The notes under the pieces were generated by a model. The model was not told the origin of the DNA and searched no databases. It was given only the letters and a program-made list of their open reading frames with translations. From Saururus chinensis (Eukaryota; Streptophyta; Magnoliopsida; Piperales; Saururaceae), in contig CP141141.1 of assembly GCA_035235625.1 (NCBI GenBank), forward strand, positions 10,599,968 through 10,663,967: DNA of 64,000 nucleotides, read 5' to 3'. Position numbers and translations under genes: made by a program. Below, piece after piece: positions 1-11,499 of the stretch; positions within the stretch are counted from its first letter, which is position 1; each line of letters starts with the position of its first letter.

Positions 1-1317
1 TGAAGTCTTATGGGAGAAGAAGAAAAAATCCTTTTTCCTGGGGCTGAGCAATCGATCTGTCATGTTTTCCCCGTCGGCTAGAGAAAAGTCATGAAGAAGG
101 AAATAAATAGGCAAATAAAAGTAGCTCGAAAGATGAACTAACCTAGGTAGGAAGTCTTACTAGAGATAAAATCACCGCAGGAAGAAGTCATTTCGGAGAA
201 GAAGAAGACACTTTCTTGGACTGAGTGACTGTTGTAGATGATTTTTTTCATCGGGTTGTCATATGATGAAGGAGAGGGTAGTTTAGTCAAAAGCCTTTAC
301 ACACTTGCAAGTTCCTACGTGAGCAAGTCTACTTTGGTAAATAGTAGAAACTTGCTCACATTTCAGTTATGTGACCAAAGTAGGAGTCTACTTTGGTCAA
401 TTCCTCTTTACTTAATTTTTGACATAATGATATTAAATTTGAGTACAATAGTAATCATTGTAAAACCATATCACAAACCAAACAAGATCTCACCAGAGTA
501 CCTGACTGAATATCATAATATACACCAATGTAAAATAAATTGGCACTCACATGCCTGCAATTATCCAAACATAAGTTTTGTAACATTATATCATAAAGAG
601 GGTCATACATGTTAAGTACCTTGAAGTTGTCATCCTTGTCACACATAAATTCCTTAAGTAAGCTTACTCATGCAAAGTACTTGCACCAACAAGGGTGTTG
701 AATATATAGTATACCCAATGGGATTACTATAAAAACTACATAAATTATCAGATTTAGAAATTAGTAACAACATAATTATCATTCTTAATATTAATTGTCT
801 ACCCAACCCTCATCTCTAAGGTGGGATGACACACTAAATCTACAAGAATATGAAGAAGTTTCCTGCAACTCCTAGAAATGTATACCACTTTACAAAGGAA
901 ATTCAAACTTTTGCAAAATACTATTGTTTGTTCCATCTACACCATGAAGCTAAGATCCACAATGACTCATAGATCCAAGTGTCGAGATTCTCAACCTTCT
1001 ATGATTGATAGTGTCATTTCACACTTTGCTATGATCATTTGAAAATCCAAACAACTCTTGAGCCTAAGGGAGGTGGATGCAAACGCCTTTGAAGACCATA
1101 TACCCTCAATGTGATTAAAATAACCCACAGACAGAGTTCAGATGGACACAAGATACCTCTCACCTTGAGAGTCTTTCATTAGGCCACTGCCCTATTAGCA
1201 AAGCCCAAACTTGGAGATACATTTATTCTCTTCCCACATATCTTTTATCATGTTTTTCTTGTATTTGCGTATGTTCATTATAAGTGAACCTTTAACCTGA
1301 CTTTGTTCGGCCAAACC
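1..1317. other. Gene-free AT-rich spacer
   Basis: No reading frame here resembles a known family; the longest (about 125 codons from 238) has no recognisable motif. The first 50 bases and about 178-235 form an imperfect direct repeat built around GAAGTC, GGAGAAGAAGAA and CTTGGACTGAG-like words. The rest is unremarkable AT-rich sequence. Confidence 0.5.
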
Positions 1318-2245
1318 ATCAATGCATCGGTATTGGTATCAATGGCCCATCGACACTTCAGTGTTAGTATCAATGGTCATTGACATGTCAATCCCTGCCA
1401 ACAATAAGAAGACTTCTACATGCCTTATTCGCCAACATCGTTGTCAACATATTGAACTCTTTTCGATGCCCAATGTACCACATTGATGCGTCCATGCACA
1501 TCGATGTCAAAAGTTGTCCATCTTCCTTGGCCATCAACATGCCACTGATGGAGTGACAATCAGTGCAGAAGAGCAAACAAATTCCATACTTGCTAAGCTA
1601 AGTTTTCCCATAAATAATTTATTAAAATTTAATTCATGATCTTCATATCAATCAACAAATGAATAATTAGTACAAAATACATAAAAATACCTCTCGTTAT
1701 GCTTAACTTGATCCTCTAAGATTTATAATATATTTATTTTAAAGGTTAGCAATCTTACCTTTTCTATGTATTGGAGATCCTCTTTCTCTAATGATTTTGA
1801 CCATTGTTTCCTATAAAATTTGTTTCCTCTGTTAATCCTTTCGGCCTTGGTGCCCTCTCAAGCCTCCTCAATCTTGACTGCGGTTAGTCTTTTAACGAGT
1901 GAAAGTCAAAGAGGCATCAAGGGTTATTTATATGAGGAAGGAAACAAAATTTTGACATGTAACCGCCAATCGCTGACAATTTCTATTTTCATTGGCATAA
2001 CTACCTAGACCATCAATGTGTCGGTGGATCTATAAATGACACCCAGAAATGTATAGACATTTTGTTGACATATCATTGTTGCTGACAATATGCCTAGGTT
2101 TTCATTATTGTACTGACTAACATGTTAGTGATGGTGTTAGCAATCTTCCAAATAGAAAAATATATTCAACTATTTTGCATTACATTTATATGAAAAATTA
2201 CCTTGACATCGGTGGGACACAGAAAACAACTAACCCTTTAGTGTA
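1318..2245. mobile_element. Possible CACTA-type element remnant
   Basis: The stretch is rich in short words in both orientations such as ATCAATG, CATCGACAC, TCAATGGTCATTGAC and CATTGATGCG, resembling the subterminal repeats of plant En/Spm (CACTA) transposons. They cluster at about 1310-1560 and again at 1960-2150, as expected for two subterminal regions. The sequence CCCTTTAGTG at about 2239-2248 would read CACTAAAGGG outward, as a right CACTA end. I could not find a matching left end, and no transposase is recognisable, so this is only a tentative call. Confidence 0.25.
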
Positions 2246-3877
2246 TAGTAGTAGTAAACTAGTAATAACAACAATTTTCCCCTACTAAATGGAGATTAAT
2301 GTGGCCCACAACCTGAGGATAGGGGATTTTAAGTGAGCCATCTTAAGGGACAAAAAGTTTGCCTCATCTAATTATCTATGGGTCAAACTTATATAGCTAC
2401 TTAAAATCATAGCTTTTTTCAAAAAGAAGATTTCCAAATATTCCTTGATGAAAAGAAGATTTCCAAAGATTCCTTGAGGACTCTCATTTAATGTTATAGT
2501 TTTTCACATTTTTTTATCATTAGTCTCTATTTATTGGAATATTTATAAGTATGCAGGTCAATTTCCACAGTTCTACAATTCTATGTTTAAACATGTCTTC
2601 TACCTTCTATGTGTCAGTTATCCATTATAAAAATCCCTAATTGATTTGGAGTCTGTCATTAATTTAGGTTGTTTTGATTCTGATTATTCACGTTTTCCAT
2701 ATTTGGGCAGTAACTTCCAGAAATGTAAATTAATTACATTTTGAAGCCAAATTAGTTCCATGATTTATTTTTGCATAAGTAGCTGTTTAATTTGATTCTG
2801 GTCAAAATGCTGTGACCATCTGATGTTGGAAAGTATTTTTCCAAAAATTGGTAAACTATCATAACGATGAGATGAAACTAGGGTTTTTATTAAATGTGCA
2901 TAGATAGGTAAAATGCTTTGCGCGTTGATTTTATGGATATTTTATTATTTAAATAATGTGTTTCCTCTGTTTGAATATGTCATGAGGTGGGAACAGCTTA
3001 TCATGTTGGGTAATAAGTTTGGAAAATTGGTAAGCTATAAGTATGCCTATGAGGCCACAAAGGAAATTATACAAAAATATTCAACTCAGGAGGGCTTTGG
3101 AGGCTCAGTGTGTGATGCCTTCAGGGTTGGTGCCATGGATATGGGAAGTCTAGGATGTAGCATTTTTGGCTAAAAGATGTCTAGGTAAAGTGGAAGATAA
3201 ATCTCTAATTTTTGTAAATTTGGGCATATGTTTTACTTAAATATGATTTCAAGGCGGCAATGCTTCATGGTTACTTTGTTGTTGGTTTATTGATGCTTAT
3301 AATTATGTTTTCAAATCATGAGTTGTAACTTTCTGCGTGTGAGTAATATAACTAGGTATAAGCCCAATAGTGGTTTTTCTTTTGCATGAATTGCCACTAT
3401 GTGTACTTGTACACACAAATGCCTTCAACTGTGTTGCGAGCCTCGAGAGCATATATGAATAAATACATATCATTGTGTGACATGGGTAGTTGCAGTAGAA
3501 ACTTGTTAATAGTTATTTAGTTCGAGATTATTTTAATAATTTGTTATGTGTTAATTCAGTTGGCAAGATATTTGGCATTCTTAGATTGTGTGCTTTTTTA
3601 TTATGAATAATGCCACTTTAAATGACTAATCTCCTTCTGGCCACACTACATTTTTATTGCAATTTTGTGCTGGCCACCACCTCACACTAGGGGACCCTCG
3701 AGTCAGGACACAATCACCCCCTCCTACACCCATCTTATTTCACCTTGATACTAGAATAACCTCTAAGAGTTGTATAGATTCCACTATTTTTTCATCCATT
3801 GTATTTATCTCTAACAATAGTGAACAATTCTACAATTTCTTACTATTAATGGATTGATTCTACTATTTCACTTTTTA
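2246..3877. other. Gene-free spacer
   Basis: No gene supported. A 29-bp unit (AAAAGAAGATTTCCAAA...) occurs twice in tandem at 2422-2479. A frame of 86 codons at 2913-3173 has no recognisable domain and no gene-like composition shift. Confidence 0.45.
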
Positions 3878-3879
3878 TA

Positions 3880-3983
3880 CTCCCTCTATCCTAAATTAAT
3901 AGTTCTATTAAATTTTTTAAAATAAATTAATTTTAGTTTATTTTAAAAAATTAAATGGAGCTATTAATATAGGACGAAGGAAG
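3880..3983. mobile_element. Stowaway-type MITE, 104 bp
   Basis: The left end CTCCCTCTATCC and the right end (reverse complement CTTCCTTCGTCC) form an inverted repeat that continues through ATTAATAG. TA dinucleotides flank both ends (3878-3879 and 3984-3985), the target duplication of Tc1/mariner-derived Stowaway elements. The whole unit can fold into one AT-rich hairpin. It carries no coding capacity. Confidence 0.88.
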
Positions 3984-4182
3984 TAGTACCTCTAAGCATA
4001 TTAAAATTGATTATAAGATTTTTTTACCTAGAGTAGAATTGATTCTACTAATTTTGCCTCTATAGTATTTACTAACCACCACTAACAATAGTATGATTGA
4101 TTCTATAATTTTGGTAACAATATTAAAATGAATTCTAATATTTTTTCCTTTATTATATTTACCTCTAACAAGAGTATAATCT

Positions 4183-4380
4183 ATTCACCTCCTCCTTCTC
4201 TCTCCTCTTCATCCTTCTCCACCCCTTCACTTAATGTTTCTCCTCTACTGCCACATCCTCTTCTTCCTTTCCACCACCACCACCATCACTACCTCCTAAC
4301 TTCTTCTCCTCCTCCGTCTCACAACCTCAACCTCTACCTCTACCTCTACCTCCTCCTCCTCGACCTCTTCTTCCAGATTA
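4183..4380 (+). repeat. Pyrimidine-rich low-complexity tract
   Basis: About 200 bp of almost pure C/T on the plus strand, including CCACCACCACCACCATCAC and a short CTCTAC hexamer run. The 85-codon open frame across it is a composition artefact, made of serine, proline, leucine and histidine only. Confidence 0.8.
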
Positions 4381-4832
4381 GCTAATTTTTCATTACATGG
4401 GGTTTTAACACGATTGAAATTTGAATAAGTGATGAGGGTATATTGGTTAGAAGTCATGTAATACCTAGTTATGTAGAGAGAGAAAATTACAATGCTAAGT
4501 ATGTGAGTTCTACCATACTTGTCACCTATTCACTTCCTCCACATTATCATTCTAATTCTAATTCCGTGGAAAATCATAAATGGGCTGACATTTTGGTGTG
4601 GTTATAGAGAGGAACTTTTGGGGTAGATTGAGAAAATAATAAATAAGAGGGAAAGGAGTGCAGTAAGTGCTATGAAATAAGCTCATGCGGATAATTGGTT
4701 TATGGTGAGTAAATTGCAAGTTAAAAAAGACATGCTGATAGAATGAACTTATATATTTCCATATTTAGCACTGGTGTTAGTTACCATGGAGAAGTCTGGG
4801 TACAACTATTAACCAATTAATACGCTTGACAA

Positions 4833-5545
4833 TTAGGGTTGTTCATGAGCATTTGCAATCAAATATTCATCCGTGTTCGCATCCGTTTTTATATAGAGCA
4901 GATAATTTTCTTGGTCCAAGGTGTTTATGGACGCGAACATGGACTAAGAATTTTTTATCCATCATAATCGAGAGCTATGAATGCAAATATATCCTTATTC
5001 ATGTCCACAGACACCCTCATCTGCCACACTTACCCTACACTCCATTAAATATTAGTAGTGATTACTATTAACTACTACGGAAAAATAGAATCTAGTACCT
5101 AAGTAGCATCTAAGGACAATCCTAATATGCTACATAGGTACTTGACAACTTAAAAACATGGATCTAGTACTTATATAATATGTTAGAACAATTGTAATAT
5201 ACTACATAGGTACTGGACAAGTTGAAAACATGAATCCAGAACCTATACAGTATTAACATGATACATAGATATTAGACAACTTGAAAACATAGATCTAATA
5301 CTTATATAGCATGTTAGAACAATTTTAGAGTGTTACATAAGTATTTAAATTTTGAATTAGAATAAAAATTTAGTTGTGGAAGTATTTTTTTTATATGTAT
5401 TTGTGTCCATTATGAACAGCCTTGGACAAAGTATGATAAGGTCTACAACAGACATAGACGGACACTGACAAACAAGGAGGCAAATGGCTGACAGACATTG
5501 ACAAACCTCTGTCTATGTTCATTTTTGTATGTGAGCACCCCTAAT
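4833..5545 (+). mobile_element. hAT-like non-autonomous element, copy 1
   Basis: About 710 bp bounded by imperfect inverted ends: AGGGTTGTTCATGAGC at the left and, at the right, the reverse complement of GTGAGCACCCCTA. Ends of this type (GGGGTGCTCA) are typical of hAT-derived MITEs in plants. A diverged copy in opposite orientation lies at about 54722-55345, and the internal order is the same when one is reverse complemented. About 5090-5345 is a four-copy imperfect tandem repeat. No open frame of note. I found no clean 8-bp target duplication. Confidence 0.6.
5090..5345 (+). repeat. Imperfect tandem repeat inside the MITE, about 4 x 60-72 bp
   Basis: Four diverged units each run AACATGGATCTAGTAC, then a TATGTTAGAACAATT-like core, then ACATAGGTACTTGACAACTT. 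The inverted copy near 54.9-55.1 kb has the same periodic core, so the array predates dispersal of the element. Confidence 0.7.
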
Positions 5546-6094
5546 AACAACGTGCCCTTTGGTAATTCAAGTAAATAGGTATCCATTTAAAATTTATTAT
5601 CTTTTCTTCAAAACTACTATTTATTATTTTTAAGATATCAATGGCCACCATTGTTATTGCTACAGAAACTATTTGTGACCAAAATGGATACCTACCCACC
5701 CATATATATTTGAGATGGGACGGTAAAAAATGAATTCATTGTTTCAATACTAAAATCATAAATAGGACAGTTCTCTTTGTTTTTTGTTTTTTTTATGGAA
5801 AATAGGAAAATCCTATGCTCACAGCTAGCATGTGCATTATCTTCACTGGCCAAATGTGTTGAATAGCTATGTTAATGCTTTGAAGTCTTTTGGTCCTAGC
5901 GGTTGGGACGGGATGCGAGCAATGAGAGCGACCTCTCTTTATAATGGGCTTTAAAGGAGGCAGCAACTTAATATATGTTCCCCTTTAAAGGAATCAATAT
6001 CAAGCAGGTTTTTGCTGTATGCTTTCTGGCAAAACTTTCCCTCTCACCCAATTTCTAATCAAGTTGTGAGGTGTAAAACTTGAAAGGAAACAGA
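5546..6094. other. Gene-free spacer
   Basis: AT-rich sequence with a short T-rich run near 5780. No gene, RNA or mobile element recognised. Confidence 0.4.
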
Positions 6095-6096
6095 TA

Positions 6097-6282
6097 CTCC
6101 CTGGATCCCATGTTAATAACTCCATTTGACAAAAAAAAGTGTTACATTTATTAATGCAAGAGGATGAATACTTAATAAAACATTTCACAAGTTCATTTTC
6201 TATTTTATCAGATATGAGTCCCATCATTAAATAAAAATTGCTAATTGTTTAAATAGAGCTATTAATATAAGGACAAAGAAAG
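6097..6282. mobile_element. Stowaway-type MITE, 186 bp
   Basis: Begins CTCCCTGGATCCCATGTTAA and ends with an inverted counterpart (ATTAATATAAGGACAAAGAAAG). TA lies on both sides (6095-6096, 6283-6284). The interior shares words (AGTTCATTTTCT, ATAGAGCTATTAATAT) with the MITEs at 7.4, 8.8 and 43.5 kb, so these form one family. Confidence 0.82.
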
Positions 6283-6713
6283 TATATGTTATCATAAATA
6301 TTTATTATTTTTATTTATGTAGCCTTTTATACATAATATATCTCATATCTCACATACTACCAATATAACTCATTAATTAATAAAAACTCTAAACGCTCAA
6401 CCCAAACAAAACTTGTCATGCGCTTGTTGCCATGTGCAGGTCCCATGCACACACGTCTTATATGGCCACTGCGGCAAACTTCGCAAGGGGTGGGCATGTA
6501 TAAATTTCCGTTATTTGTTAGAGGGTCCTAGTGCAATGGCCCCCTCAACCCCCTCCTCGCATCTACTCGGTTGCCCGCCCGGTGTGTGATAAGGGCAAGG
6601 CAAATATCTTTAGGTAGAAAGACCACTTTGTTGCCTGGTGCATGTGATATGTGGCCATTATACGTGCCTAAAGAGATTAGCAGGTAGAGATGATCTGCTC
6701 TTCTTCTTGCCCC

Positions 6714-7109
6714 TTTTAATCCGGCCTTAAGGACTTGATCTAACATCTTTACAATTAGATTTTTGCTAACATTATAATTAGTAGCATTATTACTTTTACA
6801 TCATATAAAAGAAGTTATATTCATACACCTGGATATATTTATCAGTTTTAATCCGGCCTTAAGGACTTGATCGAACATCTTTACAATTAGATTTTTGCTA
6901 ACATTATAATTAGTAGCATTATTACTTTTACATCATTTAAAAGAAGTTATATTCATACACCTGGGTATATTTATCAGTTTTAACCCTGCCTTAAGGACTT
7001 GATCGAACATCTTTACAATTAGATTTTTGCTAACATTATAATTAGTGGCATTATTACTTTTACATAATATAAAAGAAATTATATTCATACACCTGGATAG
7101 ATTTATCAG
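6714..7109 (+). repeat. Tandem repeat, 3 x 132 bp
   Basis: Three units start at 6714, 6846 and 6978 with TTTTAATCCGGCCTTAAGGA (third unit TTTTAACCCTGCCTTAAGGA). They end at ATTTATCAG at 7109. The units differ at only a handful of positions, so the expansion is recent. There is no open frame across it. Confidence 0.95.
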
Positions 7110-7415
7110 AGAACTTGATTAGACGCAATGGAATTCATAAGTCGTTGGAAAGTCCCAACACTTCATCAAGTCCTACAAATATCAGAGTTATTCCAATGGA
7201 AGAAAAAGAACAAAAATAATGGTACTCCGAGGTAGCCCACGCAATGGCTCCTTATTGTCACGTCCTACTTTCAAGGGCTATTTTGTCCCGTTTCCATGGA
7301 AACCTTCTTAGACTTACAAAAAGTCAGTTCTCTATGCAAGCACTTCTAAGGATGTTATTCCTAAATAGCTTCCATCTAAACTCAAATTGTAAACCTCTAA
7401 ATTAGTCTTTTAATG
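7110..7415. other. Gene-free spacer
   Basis: No coding or repeat signal that I can support between the 132-bp array and the next MITE. Confidence 0.4.
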
Positions 7416-7417
7416 TA

Positions 7418-7784
7418 CTCCCTCCATCTTAAATTAATAAAAAATAATATTCTTACATCTTATTTCTCTACACTATATTCTTTACACCATATTTCACTAC
7501 ATGCTAATAACATGAAATCACTCTTCCTTATTTAATTATAAGTGGTGTATGATCTATAATGTAAAAAAATAGTATATAAGAATATTAATTACCATCCTAA
7601 ATTAATAATTCTATTTGAAAAAGAATTTTTTCTATATTAATAGCTTCATTTTATTCAATTTAATTAGTTGGGTATTTAAAAAAGAGTATCATAAGTTTGT
7701 TTTCCCTTCTCTTATATGTGAGTTTTACTCATTAATAAAAATTAATGTTTTTTAAATGTAACTATTAATATGAAATGGAAATAG
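7418..7784. mobile_element. Stowaway-type MITE carrying a second nested MITE
   Basis: The outer element begins CTCCCTCCATCTTAAATTAA and ends TATGAAATGGAAATAG, with TA on both sides (7416-7417, 7785-7786). At about 7436-7590 it is interrupted by a second foldback unit whose arms are AATAATATTCTTACATC and ATAAGAATATTAATT. The outer sequence then resumes with CCATCCTAAATTAATAATTC, repeating the target sequence. The nesting shows at least two insertion rounds. Confidence 0.72.
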
Positions 7785-7786
7785 TA

Positions 7787-8846
7787 CTTAATACATATAC
7801 TAAAGCTATGGAAGTTCACAAACAAAGATTGGCCGGCTTTAGATCGATTGTGAGGCCCTTCCACCAATTGTGGTGGGAGGGGCCAATCAGCTTATGCCAG
7901 CAGGGAAAATGTGTAGGAATCTATGCCTAATTCTCACATGGTTTTCCAGCTATGACTGACAACAAAAACTCCTATGAATGTTTTGTTTTGTTTTGTTTCA
8001 TAATTTGTTAATAGATACTATTTTGAAGGAAAAAGTTAATATGAGCCTCGGTTCAAGTGCAATTGAGAGAGCTGATAAACATATATTGTAGAATTGAGAT
8101 TTGATAGTATACATTACTCAAAATTAGCCACCCTTGAGAAACATGTGTCATCTATTCAATGACCCATGATGCACCAACTCATAGAGTCATGCATGAGCCA
8201 TGGTTCATATTAATGGGCTCTATTTTGAAAACCTATAATTTTTATTGTGAAGGGTGTTTTCTTTGTAATGATGTAAAGAATGTCCCAACTAATAGTCTTT
8301 TAATGTTTCTTAAAAAATTTTAAGCTACATGAAAATGACTAAGGCATGTATAAAAAAAAAGATTAAGGAAATATTTGCCAATTTCACCATCAACCAACAT
8401 GCCCATTTCTAATTATGCAATGCGATTTCGTTAAAAATAACAATCAATAATATTCAACGCTAAAATTAAATTATTCCCATTTACCCAACAAAAAAGGGGT
8501 AGCACTATATGTTCTCCCCTCATAGTGATCCTCATTATCCCTCCAAAAATTTTACCATTTGTTATGAGTACTAATGATAAACTTCGTACCCAAATATTAT
8601 GCATTTAGTATGTGCTTTGAGATGAGAGCAATCAGATGATGTGGGGTCGGCCATCCCTAAGCATGTACAAAACTTGCAATTAAAGGCACATATTTTGCAT
8701 TTGTATTTTGTTTTTCACCCTACAAGATACCATATGCACTACCTTTCAAAGGAGGATCACTATGTCGGAGAAAACAGTGTGCATGTGGGACACAACCCCA
8801 AGAAGCCGCAATGATAGTTACAAAGGTGATGTGGTAATACCCTTTT
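7787..8846. other. Gene-free spacer with a strong hairpin
   Basis: A GC-rich inverted repeat at 7854-7884 has arms GGCCCTTCCACCA and TGGTGGGAGGGGCC. An outer pair GATTGGCC/GGCCAATC at 7827-7834 and 7881-7888 extends it. It could be a foldback element or a small structured RNA. Nothing else recognised. Confidence 0.5.
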
Positions 8847-8847
8847 A

Positions 8848-9046
8848 CTTCCTCCATCCCATATTAATAGCTCTATTTAGCAAAAAAATGTCTCATATTA
8901 ATAGCTCAATTTGGCTCAATTTAAGTGGTTGAGTACCAAAAAACATCATAAACTTAATTTTCATTCTTTTAATTGTGGGTTTTACCATTCTCTTAATTGT
9001 AAGTACTATATTTTCAAATAGAGCTATTCATATGAGATGGAAGGAG
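8848..9046. mobile_element. Stowaway-type MITE, 199 bp
   Basis: Left end CTTCCTCCATCCCATATTAA, right end TATGAGATGGAAGGAG, TA on both sides (8846-8847, 9047-9048). It has a duplicated internal ATATTAATAGCTC word and shares interior sequence with the elements at 7.6 and 43.6 kb. Confidence 0.87.
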
Positions 9047-9287
9047 TATGTTGTTTCACTCATTAGGTAGTTGAAGAGGGAAGATAAAGTAGGCAAATAA
9101 AGTAGTTAAAAACATTGCACTTGTAAAAGAGATAATGCTAGCCAACTCCCTTGGCCACCCAAACAAATTATATCCGGACTTAATTACCCTCTCCCAATAG
9201 GATTTTTGGGTAAGACACAATTCTCTAAGAGGTAGCTAGGTTACCTTGCCCTTCTAGCAAGATACTAAGGACTTAGACATCATTAAT

Positions 9288-10685
9288 CATATTATAATAT
9301 AAAGCAAATTTGTGTACTATAAAACTTTTAAAATCGGATGGTTTGACCCATGTTTTACAACATTAATCCTTATTTGACTCATCCTAATCCCCAAAAGGCT
9401 AAAGATATTATAATCTTAATCACTATTTTTTAGATTATATTAATTTTAACTTTATAATGTTATATCTTGCATTTCCGAACTAGGATTTTCACATTCTTGG
9501 TATCATTAGAAAGCTTATGACGAGTTCTATCAAATAAGATCCTACATGACTATATTTTCTCAAAAAAAAAAAATGGAGGCCCCATGTCTAAATTTTTTTA
9601 TATTTTTTCATATATTACACATGGTCATATATATTTGTATATTTTTAACACCCTTAGAAAACTCCAAAAGAGTTAGCTCCATCAAATGAGACTCACCACA
9701 AAATTGGTCCTAAATATGAATAACGTGATCAATGACACAAAGTTCATCAACACTATAGTATTTGTCGACCTATGACATAATATTTAGCTAATGAGATTTG
9801 GATTCAAAGTTCCTACTACGAGTGTATATAATATAGAGTTTGTATGTATAATTATTGTTCATTGTGATCCTCAAAGTAATGTATTGTGAATATAGCATGC
9901 AAGGGAGATCTTTGTTCAATGTATATTTTATTTAATCTTATCTAATAAGTATTTATATGTGTAACGCAAATGCATTCATACTACTATTAAAGAGAAAATG
10001 GGGACAAAGAATCTAACCACACTGTACCTATATTATCCTTCTAAAATAATAGTACATATAGTTATAACCTTTGTAATTTCTATGACTCTAATACATATGA
10101 CCATCAAATTGCCTTCCAAATTCGTAACAACTAACTGCTAGGTTAAGTGGGTTTCCTTAAAGTAGAGAACTCCTAAGGGAAGGAGGTGGAAGAAACATAA
10201 TAAGTAAGTATTTGATAGGGGGTAGTGTTGGGCATTTGATAGTTGGGCTTTTGGGTGGCATATTGTGCATCACCGTTCACGTCTCTTATTTCCTAATCTC
10301 TTTAGTTGTGAGAATCAGCAACAATAATAGTGTTCTATAATAAAGATCATGAGGCAGGGGCTCAGAAATTTTTAAACTACTATATAATTATTTTTTAGAC
10401 ATTTTTCTTAGGAAGTTTTTATGACTGACCATTTTTTGTCCTTTTTCTATGTTCATTTTAATAATACATATATTTCTAAGTGAAGTATGTGCAAGAAAGT
10501 AAATGATATTATAAAGATAAAATTAACAAAACCTAAAAATAGGGATTAAAATTCTAATATCTTTGGCTTTTTTGGAGATCAGGATGAGGCAAATAGGGGT
10601 AAAATAGGGATTAAATATAAACAAATAGGTCAATTTTAAAAGTTTTATAGTATACCAATTTGATTTATATTATATTATGGTATAA
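9288..10685. mobile_element. Element with long inverted ends (about 140 bp), MULE/foldback-like
   Basis: The left arm (about 9288-9430) and right arm (about 10531-10685) are diverged reverse complements. Both contain GTACTATAAAACTTTTAAAA-type, TCATCCTAATCCCCAAAA-type and GCTAAAGATATTATAAT-type words in the corresponding order. The 1.1 kb between them has no transposase-like frame. Long terminal inverted repeats without coding capacity suggest a non-autonomous Mutator-like or foldback element. The exact ends and target duplication were not resolved. Confidence 0.55.
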
Positions 10686-10689
10686 TTTT

Positions 10690-11290
10690 TACGAAAAACT
10701 ACCAAATATAGAAGTCTAAAATACAAAGAAAATGTGTTGATTGTCTTGTGTATTTGCGGTATAAAATTGTATTATGCTCTTTTGTCTTATTTGTATTAAA
10801 TTTAAATAAATATCACATCACCTCAAGTGCATTTCAACAATTTTATAATTTATTATTTATAGGTGAAAAAAGAAAATGATCATAACATGCATCCACTTAT
10901 ATGCCAAGTAAAAGTCATTGTTCTTTGTTAACCACATGCACATTAACTAGTTAATATTAAAATAATAATATTAAAGTACATATTTCAAATTTAAAAGTAT
11001 ACCAAGTTTTTTATTTTGCATGTTTACTATGTACAATTTCCCAATAATAAAACAACTCATTGTTACTAACATGTAGAGTAATAATAACTATGAACATATA
11101 GAATTAACAAGCACAACCAACCTTCCACATAGCCCAAGCCCCAAGGAGCAATTTTAATGACAAAGACTTTTGTTGGGAATTTTGGAAAAGAAAGTATTGG
11201 GCTTTCAAGGAAAACATGCAAAAGTACATTAAAATAAGTGGCATTTATTAATGTAACCAAACTAGAAATTTAAGTCCATGTTAAGGGTTA
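10690..11290. other. Gene-free spacer
   Basis: AT-rich, no recognised gene. Composition turns GC-rich at about 11290, where the MIR393 promoter region starts. Confidence 0.4.
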
Positions 11291-11470
11291 TTTTGGTAAT
11301 TTAAGTAGGTGAAGGCTCTGCCTTTTAACCGATCCCCCTTCCCTCTCGCTAACTTCCCGCCACCCACAACCCACACCCATCGCGTGCCTGATTGTTACGT
11401 CTACCGTCACGTTTAACGGCGATCAACAGACGGCAAAGAGCCTCCGTCGTCTTCTTCTTCCTCCCACTTC

Positions 11471-11477
11471 TATAAAA
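11471..11477 (+). promoter_or_regulatory. TATA box of the MIR393 transcription unit
   Basis: TATAAAA within CTTCTATAAAAAAGACG, in a GC-rich island about 130 bp upstream of the miR393 hairpin. A start site some 25-35 bp downstream (about 11500-11510) would place the hairpin near the 5' end of the primary transcript, as is usual for plant MIR genes. Confidence 0.6.
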
Positions 11478-11499
11478 AAGACGTCCCTCAGCCCAGAGG

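Noticed and set aside
4128-4385. Ser/Pro/Leu/His-rich 85-codon frame
   Set aside because: Follows directly from the pyrimidine-rich low-complexity tract.
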